From positions 52,697,633-52,761,632 of the forward strand of contig NC_089584.1 of assembly GCF_019320115.1 (NCBI RefSeq): a stretch of 64,000 bases of DNA, written 5' to 3'. Of the stretch, positions 21,269 to 32,752 are shown one piece after another. The notes beneath the pieces were generated by a model that saw nothing but the letters and a program-made list of their open reading frames with translations, searched no databases and was not told the origin of the DNA. Positions within the stretch are counted from its first letter, which is position 1, and each line of letters begins with the position of its first letter. This stretch comes from Miscanthus floridulus (taxonomy: Eukaryota > Streptophyta > Magnoliopsida > Poales > Poaceae). The position numbers were made by a program, and so were the translations under genes.

Positions 21269-22211
21269 TTTGGTGCAGAAATGTTAGTGTGATTGGATAT
21301 TTAGAAGTTCACACAAACGACGACAGGAGAAAAGCGACTACCTTTTTTTTGTGAGTAGGGAAGGGCATCTGCGAGCAGACTGACATTCTTTGACAAGATG
21401 TAATGCATTCTGATTTCTGAGAAATCTCCCTCATGCTGTACAGAAATAGATACATATAGTATACAGAAAAACATTGTATATTTTAGGAGAATATAAAATG
21501 ATAGTTTTAAATAAAAAGCACACTAAGCACAATAACTTACAATAGATAAAAGAATTGTAGCAACTAATAAGAAAAGAAATGACAGACAAAATTTGGATTC
21601 ATGATGTCACAGGATGCGGGCCCTGTTTGAAAAGCGATTGTCTTAGAAGCTACACAAATAAAGCAAAAGAGTGGTTAAAATAAGCTACTCTGATTCAATT
21701 TTTGTGTTTTACTACAATGAGTGCTGTGGGGAGAAATATGGCAAACAAAACCTATGAAAATATGTTGTTTGGCTTTTAATCTACCATAACTTAGGATAAA
21801 GTTTCAACTAAATGTGCATGAAAGTGACATGCAAAGGGACAAAAACTATGGATATTGATCATCGTAGCGTAGCTAGATAGAGAATACAAAGTATCTAATA
21901 TAAATATTGCGTTAGAATTTAGAAATGAACAAAGATATATATCGCAAACATAAATAAATTTGATTGGCTATATGTACTATTGATATGTGTAAATACTGGA
22001 TGGCATTGAGTCAAAAAAAAACATACAAGATAGATATGAAGGAACTGAGAAGGATCGGGAGGTGACGGGGTTCAGAACTTTTCGCTATTCATTCATGCCG
22101 CTTCTTCTTGTTCTCATCCCTACATCCAGAATTCCTCTAAAATCCACCAATTGATCTTTCAGATGTACTAAACACGAACTTCTCATACCATGTCTATTAG
22201 GATTATAACCC

Positions 22212-22264
22212 ATGCCGGAGCATGTGTGTGTTTTTTTTTTTGAGGGAAATGCCGGAGCATGTGT
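22212..22264 (-). mobile_element. Very short LINE 3'-end insertion with 16-bp target-site duplication
   Basis: The 16-mer atgccggagcatgtgt occurs at 22,212-22,227 and again at 22,249-22,264. Between them sit 21 bases that read on the minus strand TTCCCTC followed by eleven A residues, like the 3' end of a plant LINE with its poly(A). This fits an extremely 5'-truncated target-primed insertion. Confidence 0.6.
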
Positions 22265-22313
22265 TGATGAACTAGAGTTAGCGAGACGGTAGTCCGACCA
22301 CATCACGTGGTTG

Positions 22314-22319
22314 ATTTCC
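22314..22319. promoter_or_regulatory. Candidate G-box (CACGTG) upstream of the PES-like gene
   Basis: A palindromic CACGTG about 200 bases before the ATG at 22,520. Such sites bind bZIP/bHLH factors acting in light, ABA or senescence responses, which would suit this family. A single hexamer can arise by chance. Confidence 0.3.
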
Positions 22320-22519
22320 ACATGACCAGGTCACACAAATTTCAAGTATGTGTAAGTCTACAACACTCTAAACTCACACCATTTGTGCCTCACTCCGTTT
22401 CAGCTATTTCCGTTGCACACGCACCTTGACACTTCCCTAACGCATGACTCCATTCTTCCCCGGGCCTCCCCAAAAACAATATGCCAAGAACTCCCGAAAA
22501 AGCTTTCTAGCTCACACCA

Positions 22520-25500
22520 ATGGCGACTCTGTCTCTCGTCTACACACCAAGGCCGCTGCCCCTCTCTGTCGACCACGGCAACGTTGGCATGGTTCCCTTG
22601 AGAGGACCACCAGCAGCTACCCGGTGAAGAAGCATGCTGGGAGATTGCAGGCGAGCTACAGGGGCCTTGAGGCACTGTATGACGATGGGTACCAGACGGT
22701 GAAGAACCTAGATTACTACTACGAATCACTTTGCGAGCTGGTTGGAGCATGACAGTGGGCCGGTGCGCTGGTTTTGCCCCGTCGACGCCGGCTCACCGAT
22801 CGAGGATGCTCCTCTGATGCTATATTTTGCCCGGTAAATTAAATATGCCTTCAATTAATGTTTGTGCTGTCAATGGTTTAGAATGAATCTATGTATAGTG
22901 CGTAATGCATCAAACGTGTTGGCGTGAGAGCCTTTCAGGCGTAGATGGAATGGGGATGGGACTCTTCATTGCACACAAGCACTTGGAAGGTCGTCATCAG
23001 AAATAGAGAGAACTTTAGTTTGTTTCAATTGCGAATAATTTCACTTGGTTATGATTTTGACCACTGAATAATGTTGGATCCGTACTGTCCCCATGTTCAG
23101 GATTTTTGAACTAAGATGCAATGCACGTTCCTCTTCATGATCGCACGCCATTTGAAGGTACACATATGTTTGTGAATTAATTTGATTAAGGATTGTGGAT
23201 CTACTAAGCCTGTTTTTGTTCCATCAGCATAATATAGAGGATTCAGATGAAGTAACTTGCCAATTTCGGAGTTCTCAAGAATGTATGTTTTAGCTGCTTT
23301 TATTTTTCAGACCTTGTTATAATGGTAGAAGATGTTGTAAGAAAAGAGCACGCCACTTCTCCCAATAAGCCGATCTATCTATTGGGGAATTCTTTTGGCG
23401 GATGTTTGGCACTTGCAGTAGCTGCTCGTAATCCACATATTAATTTGATATTGGTACTAGTGAATCCAGGTATATTCTGAAATAAATGTTTTCAACTGTA
23501 TGAATTTTCTTAATTTATAATTGAAATATTTTTACCTACAAGTTTCCCTTCCTTTGTCACTGCAAAAGCAACATCATATGAGAAGTCAGGCATACAACAG
23601 CTTCTATCGTTTTTCAGCCTGTTCTCAGATCAAGCATGTATGGCTGTTACAGCTCTATTGAACTACAACATCGGTAAGAACCTAGACCTTGCTGTACAAA
23701 ATTTGTAGAAGAGTAGAAATAAGTTAAAAGAACAAATTACGCAATGGTACTAGGTCTAGTTGACAGCAAGTTAGTTGTAAATTGTAATTAGGGGACTTGC
23801 CTGTGATTTATTGTATTTTCTACAAATCTATCATATTAGATATAGTTCGGATTTCAAAATTCAGCTTTTGTAATAAATTACTGTCATAGGTGAGCTGAAC
23901 TAATCTTGATTGTGAATTGTGATTAATAGTACACGAACATACAATTGTTTTGGTGTCATATTCTTTATATGATTGTCTTATAAGTTGGTACATTTACATG
24001 TCATAGTTATTTTTTTAACATTTTGTATTTGGTTCCTCTGTTGTTCCTCACCATGAAACCAGACAATGAAGTGGACATGGCAGTGGGTAGCATGTTAAAT
24101 GGAAAGCATCCATTAGCAGCACTGAACAGATTGACAAATAACATGACATCATTCCTGAAGCATTCGGTACATACCATTTCTTCACATCTTAATGGAGGTC
24201 CATTTCATTCAGTAGAAATAATTCTAGAGATGAACCGAAATGTCTTGCACTTGACATGTAAAAACAAGGTGCGATAAAAATATTATGCTTCCATTGTAGA
24301 ACATACTGGACAAAATACCAGAGGACACACTTAAATGGAAAATGAAGCAGATCAAACGGGCTGCTTCTTACGCCAATTATCGTCTACAATCGGTTCAAGC
24401 TGAAGTGCTACTGCTAGTCAGGTTTATTTTATGCATCAAACTAGTATTGTTTATCTTCTTTCAATTTCACCAAAGTTTTTCACTTGAGGGTGCATTATTG
24501 GACAATAATTGTTAGTTTGGTATGCTTTCTATCAGCTGTGCTGACAGGTTACTTCCAAGCAAAGACGAAGGTGACAGGCTGCAGAAGTTGTTACCAAAGT
24601 GTAAATTTACTTCTTGAGAAGCACGGGCACAGCTTACTATTGGTGAGATTTACATTTATACCAGACAATAAACAAGATCGCAACAATTTTCTTCCAAAAA
24701 AGTAAGAGAAACTGGTCTTCAATTAATGGAGTCGGCTGATACAATTCATATAAAACACATTTCAGGAGTACGGTGTTCATGTTGCATCTATCATCAAGTG
24801 CACTGATCTCTACCGCCATTCGAGGAGGTACCACCGGGTTTTCGACTACATCCCTCCATCTGCAACTGACCTAAAGGAAGTAGACAAAGCTACGTGGTAA
24901 GCAGAGACATTGGAAATGTAATTGGAGATTCCAAATGAATGCCTGCCCTGCCACGATAAGTGTCTGATGACAAAAACTACAGTGATCTCAGATTTAGGAC
25001 CTGCCCAGCGATGTACTCCACTTTGGAGGACGGCACAGTGGTGAGGGGCCTCGCTGGAGTACCCCAGGACGGCCCAGTGCTGCTGGTCGGCAACCACATG
25101 CTTCTGGGCATCGAGCTCATCTCGCTTGCGGCGGAGTTCCTGCGGCTGAAGCGGGTCGTCGTGCGCGGCATCGCGCACCCGCTCCTGTTCCCCAACAAGA
25201 AGAGGGCGTGGTCTGAGGGCCACGACTTCTTCGACTTCCTCAACCTGTGGGGCGGCGTGCCCATGATGTACAAGTCTATCTACGACCTGCTGGGCGCCGG
25301 CGAGTTCGTGCTCCTCTACCCCGGTGGCCACAGGGAGGCGCTCCATTGCAAGGTTCATATATACAGTTGGGTCTGTAACTGCAACTATCCAAGCTTAATC
25401 TTGTGAGTATATGACGCCCATGAGATTGATTTGCAGGGCGAAGAGCACAGGTTGTTCTGGCCAACCCAGACCGAATTTGTCAGGCTGGCAGCACAGTTCA

Positions 25501-26100
25501 ATGCAACAATTGTGCCTTTTGGAGTCGTCGGGGAGGATGATCTGCTAGAGGTAAGATAAGAACTGGGATTTTTTAAAAAAAAAGAATAATCACAGGTTCC
25601 GTAGCTAATAGATAGACCTGCATTTGCATTCTGTAACTAAAATGTTCTGCAGCTGCTCTGTACTTTCGAAGATATCAGGAATGCACCCTTTGGCAAGGAA
25701 ATGATCCAAGCATATAGCAATCATCTGAAGCTAAGGTACACACACAGCCTTGAGTTGTGAGGACCTGAAAAGTGACAACTCAGTCCTGAATCTTTTCTGA
25801 AAATGCTGCTCTTGCAGGGACGTGGACCATGAGGTGTTCTTCCCAGGTCTGTATCTGAAAATGCCGGGCCGGTTTTACTACCAATTCGGGAAGCCGATTC
25901 CGACGAGGGGGAGGCAGGACGTCCTGACTGATAAGCAGGCCGCGCATGATCTCTACATGCATGTTAAGTCGGAGGTGGAGCGAATCATCTCCTACTTGCT
26001 GGAGAAGAGGGTGGAAGACAAGTACAGGAGCCTCATCCCAAGAATGTTGTACCAAGCTGCTCGGGGACCCACCTGTCAAGTCCCGGCGTTTGATCCCTGA
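22520..26100 (+). CDS. PES: Phytyl ester synthase-like gene (esterase/acyltransferase, plastid), 13 exons
   Basis: Exons by splice sites and family similarity: 22,520-22,833; 22,939-22,989; 23,101-23,157; 23,311-23,469; 23,569-23,673; 24,063-24,166; 24,300-24,421; 24,536-24,642; 24,766-24,896; 24,998-25,352; 25,437-25,550; 25,653-25,735; 25,818-26,100. That is about 660 codons, near the family's usual ~700, and all 12 introns are GT-AG. I chose ATG 22,520 for its accATGGcg context and transit-like MATLSLV; an upstream ATG at 22,444 is in another frame. The N-terminal alpha/beta-hydrolase has its Ser in GNSFGG (exon 4), an Asp in CADRLLPS and a His in KHGHSLLL (exon 8). The C-terminal DGAT-like part has NHMLLG and YPGGHREALH (exon 10) and PFGVVGEDD (exon 11). 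Known relatives make phytyl esters and triacylglycerol in plastids. Six one-base indels break the frame (near 22,625, 22,745, 22,824, 22,986, 23,120 and 24,613); no nonsense substitutions were seen. Confidence 0.85.
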
Positions 26101-26760
26101 ATGTGTGGTTACGTCAATTCTTTTACATTTCTTATTACTGCGACACGTTTATTTTGAATGTGTTTTAATTACCAATGACTGAAGACGTGATATGCTCCAC
26201 CTCATGCACATCGACGTGCAAGATTTTTTTTAAGAAAGGAAGCTCTTATTATTTTTCAAACAATTTGCATACAGAATCTTGAAAAGCGCTTCTGGCATCT
26301 GCCTAAACAAAATACACAACCAACAAAAAAAAAGGAAGATCAATACAGTGGCTATTAAACCATAAACTAAATCCGCTGAATATTTCATTTCGGAGAGCTT
26401 TGGTGAGGGATAAACTCGATGAATATGAGAAGATTTAGTAGCCAAGATCACTCATCAATTAGGAGCTTATATAGCAATGTCAATTTACTGTCCATTCTAT
26501 GTATATTCGCATAATAAATCAGAATACACCCTTCTCTAATAAATTGATTTGGAAGTTAAAATTCCTATAAAAATCAAGATTTTCCTTTGGTATCTCTAGT
26601 GGGGGTAATTTTAACAAAGGGCAACCTAATTAAGAGGAATTAGAAAGGTAGTGAAGTGTTGTTTATGTAATTGTAACAAAATCATTAAACATCTTTTCTT
26701 TGGTCATCATCATGCCAAGACAACCTGGAGGGCCGTCTATATAGCTATTGGGTTAACCCA
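26101..26760. other. 3' flank of the PES-like gene
   Basis: No gene seen. It should include the 3' untranslated region, but no canonical AATAAA signal is obvious close to the stop. A T-rich start at 26,226 followed by aagaaaggaagctcttatta resembles the 3' end of a grass LINE in reverse orientation; I see no target-site duplication. Confidence 0.35.
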
Positions 26761-27084
26761 TCCTAGATTTATATCCCACATGTTTGGGAGTTAGCTATCT
26801 GAAGGACCGGATGGGTGGGGGGGTTGTGAATGGGAGCCGATTTAAATTCTTTGCCGAGAAGAACTTGGCCTATGTCCCGATTATAACCCAACACACCTAT
26901 CTTTTAATTGCCAAGGTCACACACACTAACTGGTGATATGTCAACCCTAGGAACAATTAGGAATTTCTCAAGGTAGTGCAGAAGCAAGACGGCAAATCAC
27001 TAATTAACCGGCTAACAAAAAACTCTGATTAGCATGTGAGAATAAACTAAGCTCCAAAACCATAAATTGCTAGCTATTGAAATG
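26761..27084. mobile_element. LTR-like fragment
   Basis: Text such as gaaggaccggatgggtgggg followed by gttgtgaatgggagcc resembles the start of long LTR-like repeats common in grasses. It is probably a remnant interrupted by the element at 27,085. No coding content. Confidence 0.3.
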
Positions 27085-28068
27085 TAACACCCTAAAATTT
27101 CCTCTTTTCGAAAAAGATATAAATTGATTTAATTTTGTATTTTGTGCTCATGAAATATAGAAAAAAGAATATTTTTCATTATATTAAAATTCATCATAAG
27201 GAGTAGCAACATGGTTGTGCATACATGCTGGTGCATTTGATTTATTGCTTGAGTGGTTTGAATCAAGATTCAAAATGGTTTGAATTGCTTTTGGAAATAA
27301 ATTAAAAATGGCTTTGAAGTAAAGGAAAAGAAAGAAAAAGAGAATTGGAAAATAAAAGAGTTAAAAAAATTGTAAAATTTATTGTTGGGAAGCTTACCAA
27401 AATTTCTCATTTTTATTTGAATTGAAAAGTATATTTGAAACTATATTTGAATTTGATTTGGATCATATTTGAATTTGGATTGAAAAAGGAAATAGTAAAA
27501 TGGAAAAATCTCCCTCTCTTCTGGCCCAGCCGGCCCAGCAAGCCGCTCGCCCAGATCCTCCTCTTCCCCGCGCGCCATTTCCCTCTCTCCTGCAGGCGGC
27601 CCAACCCCCACTCTCTGCTGAGCCGGCCCAGCATGCAGCCGCGTCACCGTACCGCACCTCCTCCCCGCGTGTGTCGCCAACAAATGGGGCCCACGTGTCA
27701 GCGCCATCATCTCCTTCCTCACGTCGTCTTCCTCTCGTGTCCACGTCGGACTCTGCACCGCCGCCGCGTAGGAGTCCGACGCCGCCCCGCCTCGTCCGCC
27801 TTGCCGTGCGTGCCAAGATGCTCCCTAGGCCATAAATAGCAGCAGCCCACGTCGTGCTGCCTCCCTACCGAGCTCTAGAGCAAGCTGCATCCGCCGAGTC
27901 GCCGCGCCGCTACAACCCTGGCCGCCGCCACCACCGTGCTCGCCTCGCAGTTCCGCCGTCGTCCGGGACCGCTTGCCATGCTTCGTTAGGAGGTAAGCAA
28001 GCAGATGGTACCACGCTAGCTCTCTCTCTCTCACCTTCTGTTACCGATGTGGCTCCAGTTCACACGGA
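27085..28068 (+). mobile_element. Diverged LTR of the same gypsy family, plus strand
   Basis: It begins TGTAACACCCTAAAATTTCC, matching the minus-strand start of the gypsy LTRs described above. It continues with the same landmarks in order: aaattcatcataag, caacatggttgtgcatacat, an AT-rich ttgaattt stretch, then a GC-rich segment with ggcccagccggcccagc. It is clearly related but strongly diverged, and its far end is not defined. No partner LTR or interior is visible, so it is a solo or truncated LTR. Confidence 0.6.
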
Positions 28069-28239
28069 GCCTTAGTTCCATTGCTGCATCGGAGGAGATA
28101 TGATCACATTGTTATAGAATGTGCGACTGAGGGACAACTTATTGAGAGGATTGATGCATCAGAGCTTTCAAAAAAGCCAGTGACCAAGACATCCAAAATG
28201 GCGATTAGTTGGTTAGGTTCTTGTCATGATCGAGTTTGA
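28069..28239 (+). other. Open frame fragment without a start codon, unknown
   Basis: A frame ending with TGA at 28,237 reads through RRYDHIVIECATEGQLIERI and KMAISWLGSCHDRV with no stop. The composition looks protein-like, not low complexity, but I recognise no family and see no ATG or splice site that would make it a gene. It sits between transposon fragments and could be a captured exon. Confidence 0.25.
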
Positions 28240-29278
28240 ACCTCCTAGGCCAAGTTGAAAAAAAAATGTATTTCGGATTTAACAAGGGTTTAGCCTAAGG
28301 GCTGAGGATTTGTCAAACCTAATCTTGGATCATTACATCAAGTGTTAATATACTTTACTTAAAAAGTTAAACAAATGTTTTTTTTCAAAAAGCTATCCAA
28401 ATATTAAGCAAAAAAATCTGCCTCACTGGAACTCTCTGGTGGCCCTGAGAGGCAGGCGCCACAGAATAACCCTATTGCGTGTTGGATAAGTCCCGTGCTC
28501 CGGCTGCTGAGCATCGGAGGTTTGGGTGGCCTGGTGTGCCCTGTTCTCCGTCTGGCAGCAGTTGGGAGAAAACTGCAAAGGTCTGGTGCATGTGTCAACC
28601 TTTGACTCCCATTGGTTTGCATTCCCGGACACTAGATCTTTACTTCTTTATCTTGTGCTAGTGTCGTTGCTCTTATGCTAGTTATTTAGGTTGATTGACC
28701 TTACCAAATAGACTTGTTAGATGAGCTCTCACTAGTGCGGCACACTAGTTACTATCTTATTTAGTATCTTTTTAGGGTATGTAGTTAGAGGGGTGTAGTC
28801 GTGGCTAGACTGTTAGTTTATTTCTGTTGTATTTGCTTTGTCTAGCCTCCGCAACTAAGTTTTAGAAAAAAAAACGACTATTCACCCCCTCTAGTCGGGC
28901 ATCTTGACACTACAACAAAGATAGGATTGATTATGAGGTGGTTACATAACACTTGTTTTGTTGTTAAAGTCAGTTAGGCTTCTATGTAGTCCTGGTCATC
29001 ACGTCGACTAATTCTAATAGACAATGAGAATGTCAACTAGCAAATAAACGTCAAAAGTGATCCATAGTAGATTCAAGTGACTCCAAACTAGGAACCATAA
29101 GATATAGCACAATGTTAGAAAAAATATGAATCTAGTTTCATATTTTTTAGAGCTACAAAATTTCTGTAAATTTTCTAAGAGTAAACCATATTTTACAATC
29201 TTTGATTGCATAACTTTATCAGAAAAGTATTTGGATATGTTTTCTAAAATAATATTTGTACAACATTTTTATAGTCTA
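28240..29278. other. Repeat-derived intergenic DNA
   Basis: No gene seen. The phrase ttcaccccctctagtcgggc near 28,883-28,902 is a typical edge of grass LTR-type repeats, so 28,650-28,910 is probably the tail of such an element. The rest is AT-rich. Confidence 0.35.
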
Positions 29279-29520
29279 CACTATGCCAAAACAGCACAAA
29301 GGAGACACCTTAGTTAGTGACTTGGATTTAAGACGCGTCACTAATATAACATTAGTGACGTGGGTAAATGAAACGTGTCGCTTGTTAGTTGTTGCCCATG
29401 GCCAAGAGAAAAAAAACGTGCCACTAATGACTAGTTATCAGAGACTCTTCTCAAATAGACGCGTCACTAGTAACGAACGCGGTTATCAGTGACTCGTACC
29501 AACAAAAATGGGTCACAATC
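29279..29520. mobile_element. CACTA-type terminus of a second family (fragment)
   Basis: CACTATGCCAAAAC at 29,279 is followed by repeated gcgtcactaat and attagtgacg words in both orientations (29,312-29,515), the arrangement of CACTA subterminal regions. I find no matching far end (GGCATAGTG) in the window, so only one end is present. Confidence 0.5.
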
Positions 29521-29565
29521 AAATCTCACGGACCCAAAAAAATTATTAATTATGCTCCGCCTCCC

Positions 29566-29568
<3 letters not shown>

Positions 29569-29640
<72 letters not shown>
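29569..29640. repeat. (CT)n microsatellite, about 72 bp
   Basis: Nearly pure CT repeat with one CC interruption near 29,621. The Arg/Glu dipeptide frame on the minus strand is a translation of this repeat and not a gene. Confidence 0.97.
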
Positions 29641-30081
29641 CCTTTCTCCGTCTCTCCACTCCTTGGTAAGATCTAGATCTCGCAACCTATAGCGGCGCCG
29701 CGGCGAGCTCCCTAGTTCCCTTACCTCTCCCTCCAACCGTCCTCCACCTCACCTTCCTCTTGAGCGGCGGTGGATGTGCGGTGCCTCGGCCTTCCTCAAC
29801 TACCGGTGGCAAAGCGGTATGAGGGGAGCCACCCTGTTGAGCTCCCTCTTCGTGTGGCGGTGGCTGGCGGCGGAGCAGATCTATTTGACATTAAACTATC
29901 AACATAATCTAATTTATCACTAGTGGCTACAATAGTGCATTGTAGGATGGTTGACATAACACCACATAGTAAAAAATAATTGTATTAATTAACCGTCCAA
30001 GGTAAAAATGTTTTAAAATTTGAGGGAGAACGAAAAACCCTATTTTATTGATGGGAGAAAAATGTCTCCCAACATACACCA
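29641..30081. other. GC-rich then AT-rich intergenic DNA
   Basis: 29,690-29,880 is GC-rich and looks like the 5' region of a gene or element (ctccctcttcgtgtggcggt), but no frame or domain supports a gene. The rest is AT-rich. Confidence 0.3.
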
Positions 30082-30960
30082 CTACAAATAACTATTTTTA
30101 CAGTCGCCAAAAAACCTTCACAAAAGGTGGGCATGTCACTTGCCTCTATAAGAATGTCACTGTTAATGTCAGTTTTCAAAGGTGGTCAATATGCCCGACT
30201 CTGTTGATACAAAAAGAAAACAAAAAAACACCCCCTAGGGCGTCACCACCAGTTCAATAGTCCTGGGCCGCCATCTTGGTTGCCTAGGCCTAGATCTGGG
30301 CTGCTAGAGTGTCATCGTTGCCACACCGGATCAACACCACGCCGCTGCGCATCGGCCTCCTCCAGCCTGCATCTTCACCCACTGCATGAGGGATAGGGAG
30401 AGAGGAGAGAAAGATGGAGAGAGAGAGAGAGAGAGGAGAGATGAGGGAACAACTCACGGAGTTGGATGATGCCGGATTGAAGGCAGAAGTAGCCTATGAT
30501 GCCATCCCTCATGGAGCCCAGAGGAGAAGGGCCCGTGTGGACTTTTCGGTGGCCGTAGGAGGGCGAGCCCCGTGCAAGCTTGGAGGAGGGCCACACGGCC
30601 ATGACTCGCGTGCCACTTTGGGCTCAAGAAGATCTAGAGAGAGGGATTTGTGCGGGCTCAAGAAGATCCAGAGAGAGGGACTTGTGCGGTTGAGGAAGGG
30701 AGAGGGAAAATGAGGGGCCCGCTCTCGCTTATATATTCTTGGGTTTTCTTAGCGGGCTGAGTTGAGCTAGTGGGCTTGCCACAATTAACAGGGGCAGACC
30801 TCTCAAGTGGCCCACCTTCTATTTTCAGAGGTGATCTCTTAAGAGGCCCTCCTCTATTAATTAACTTTAGGAGGCAATCATTTTTTAAAGTGTCTCCTAA
30901 AACGAATAGAACGCCTCTGAAGTTCAGAGTACTGATCCTGGAGACACATAAATAAATTTG
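30082..30960. mobile_element. Small non-autonomous CACTA-like element (candidate)
   Basis: CACTACAAATAAC at 30,082 starts a stretch that ends with subterminal-type units around 30,785-30,930 (gtggcccacctt, gaggcaatc, gcctctgaag). Between them lies GC-rich sequence with purine repeats at 30,416-30,440 and no transposase. Its right terminus is not clear. Confidence 0.4.
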
Positions 30961-31699
30961 TCAATCTTCCAAAATCAGGAGTTTTAGCCCCGGTTAGTGA
31001 AGGACTAGAAAAGCTTTCTAGGTATGGCGGTTTCCACTTCCTGTTTTAGGTCCTTTTATTTTATAGTTTGAAGTTCTCCTTGAGTTTCTTTTATAGTTGG
31101 AAGTTCTCCTAAAGTATGAAAGGCTGGAGGACTTTGTACCAACCATTCTAGTGTGGTTGGATTTTGCTCAACAGTCCAAGGACTTGCACATCTTTTGTTC
31201 TTTCCACTGCTTGAATTTAGTCGTAGTAGTGATGATGATTATGCCAAAAGCATTTTTTTTCAAGAAAAAACTTCAATGTACATTGAGCACACATCGAGTC
31301 TAGGCCCATGGGGGGGCTGCGAGCTTTTGCCCATTGGCCCTAGGTTCTCTTCCAATGCCTTTGGAGTTTGGCCTTGGCTTCGCCCTCTCCTAATCGCTTG
31401 AGTCTAAGATTCCCATGGTCACTCATGGTCTACAACAATAGGGGCAAAGCGCCCATGCTCAGCTCCGAGGTTGTTCTTGAACCTTACCTAAGACTCAACC
31501 TTGTCCAGCCCCGTATAGGGGTGATGGATGCTAGAGAATGAGCAAAGTCACCGCCTCCAGTGGAGTACTGAGAACGGAGAGTGCATATTTGTGGTGGTGC
31601 ATGCATCATATCAGTTCATCAGTGACGGCGGCCAGGAGGAGCAGCTGGTGTAATCCGCAACCACATTCTGCTCCTATTCCACCACACTTAGGCAGAGGT
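30961..31699. other. Intergenic DNA left of duplication copy A'
   Basis: No gene or clear element. It shares no sequence with the left part of copy A that I can see, as copy A starts at the window edge. It ends with ggcagaggt joined to the first base of the duplicated block. Confidence 0.4.
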
Positions 31700-32259
31700 G
31701 GCAATGGATTAGCATCCAAATCCATGTAGGTAAATCCAATTAACATCCTCCATGTGGGTAAATCCAATTAACATCCAAGGAAAAAAAAACTAAGTCCAAA
31801 CTTATTCGAATATAAAATGATTAATGTCCAATACAATCCAATCCGCTCTTAAATCAAATCCATCTAATATGATTCAATAATGACAAGGCTGTTGTAACTA
31901 CATGCTATTTTTATATCAATGCTGGACACCATAATTTAAGAGCTCACATTCACACCATAAAATTTTAGCAAACTTAATTAAAACTTATTAGAAATTTGTT
32001 AGGACAATTGCCCGCTAGTTTGTGATGTAACTAGATATATATGTGGGATCCATGTAAAAGTTGGATCCTAAATTTAAAGCATGGCGTTTAGACCTTTTTT
32101 TTTTTATAAATTGACTAAAATTTGTTAGAGATGATTCACTACCATTGCCCACTAGTTTTGCAGATCAGTGTGACAATGTATACAAGTCAGCCCCACGTCG
32201 AAAGTTAATTAGACCTTAAAATTAAAAACTTCACATTCACACTACCGGAGGGGGCTTCT

Positions 32260-32752
32260 TTGTCGAGTGCCTGAGGCACTTGGCAAAGGCCGATATACAC
32301 TCGGCAAAGCCTTTGCCGAGTGTTACACTGGCAAAGGGCACTCGGTAAATAGTTTATCGGCAAAGACCTCTTTGCCGAGTGCACTTTATCGGGCACTCGG
32401 CAAAGGCTTTGCCGAGTGCCAATCCGACACTCGGCAAAGAAAAGTAGCCATGACGGCGAGCGCCACCGTGACGGCGGCTTTGCCGAGTGTCAAGGTCAAG
32501 CACTCAGCAAAGGTACCCGCTTTGTCGAGCGCCGTTGACTTAGACACTCGGCAAAGGTGGCCACTTTGCCGAGTGCCGCCGACAAGACACTCGGCAATCA
32601 TGCCATCTTTGCCGAGTGCCTGGCCCGTGGCACTCGGCAAATCTATGATGTTTGTCGAGTGCAATGGCCATTGCACTCGGTAAAGCATGTTCCCAGGTAG
32701 TTCCCAGGTAGTCACTTTGCCGAGTGTCATAGCCATTGCACTCGGCAAAGTG
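32260..32752. repeat. CACTA subterminal repeat block, left end, copy A'
   Basis: Same array of CTTTGCCGAGTG and CACTCGGCAAAG motifs as at 558-1,050, effectively identical. Confidence 0.9.

Larger units (their letters stand above)
21269..22519. other. Unique DNA between duplication copy A and the PES-like gene
   Basis: Mostly AT-rich with no gene I can support. It should contain the promoter of the gene that starts near 22,520, but I could not pick a convincing TATA box. A tiny LINE-tail insertion (22,212-22,264) and a G-box (22,314-22,319) lie within it. Confidence 0.4.

Noticed and set aside
24846..25358. 170-codon minus-strand ORF
   Set aside because: It is the antisense shadow of PES exons 9 and 10.
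27441..27839. GC-rich ORFs of 105-134 codons
   Set aside because: Low-complexity Pro/Arg-rich frames on both strands inside a diverged LTR; no evidence of a gene.
29467..29736. 89-residue Arg/Glu-rich protein
   Set aside because: It is a translation of the (CT)n microsatellite at 29,569-29,640.
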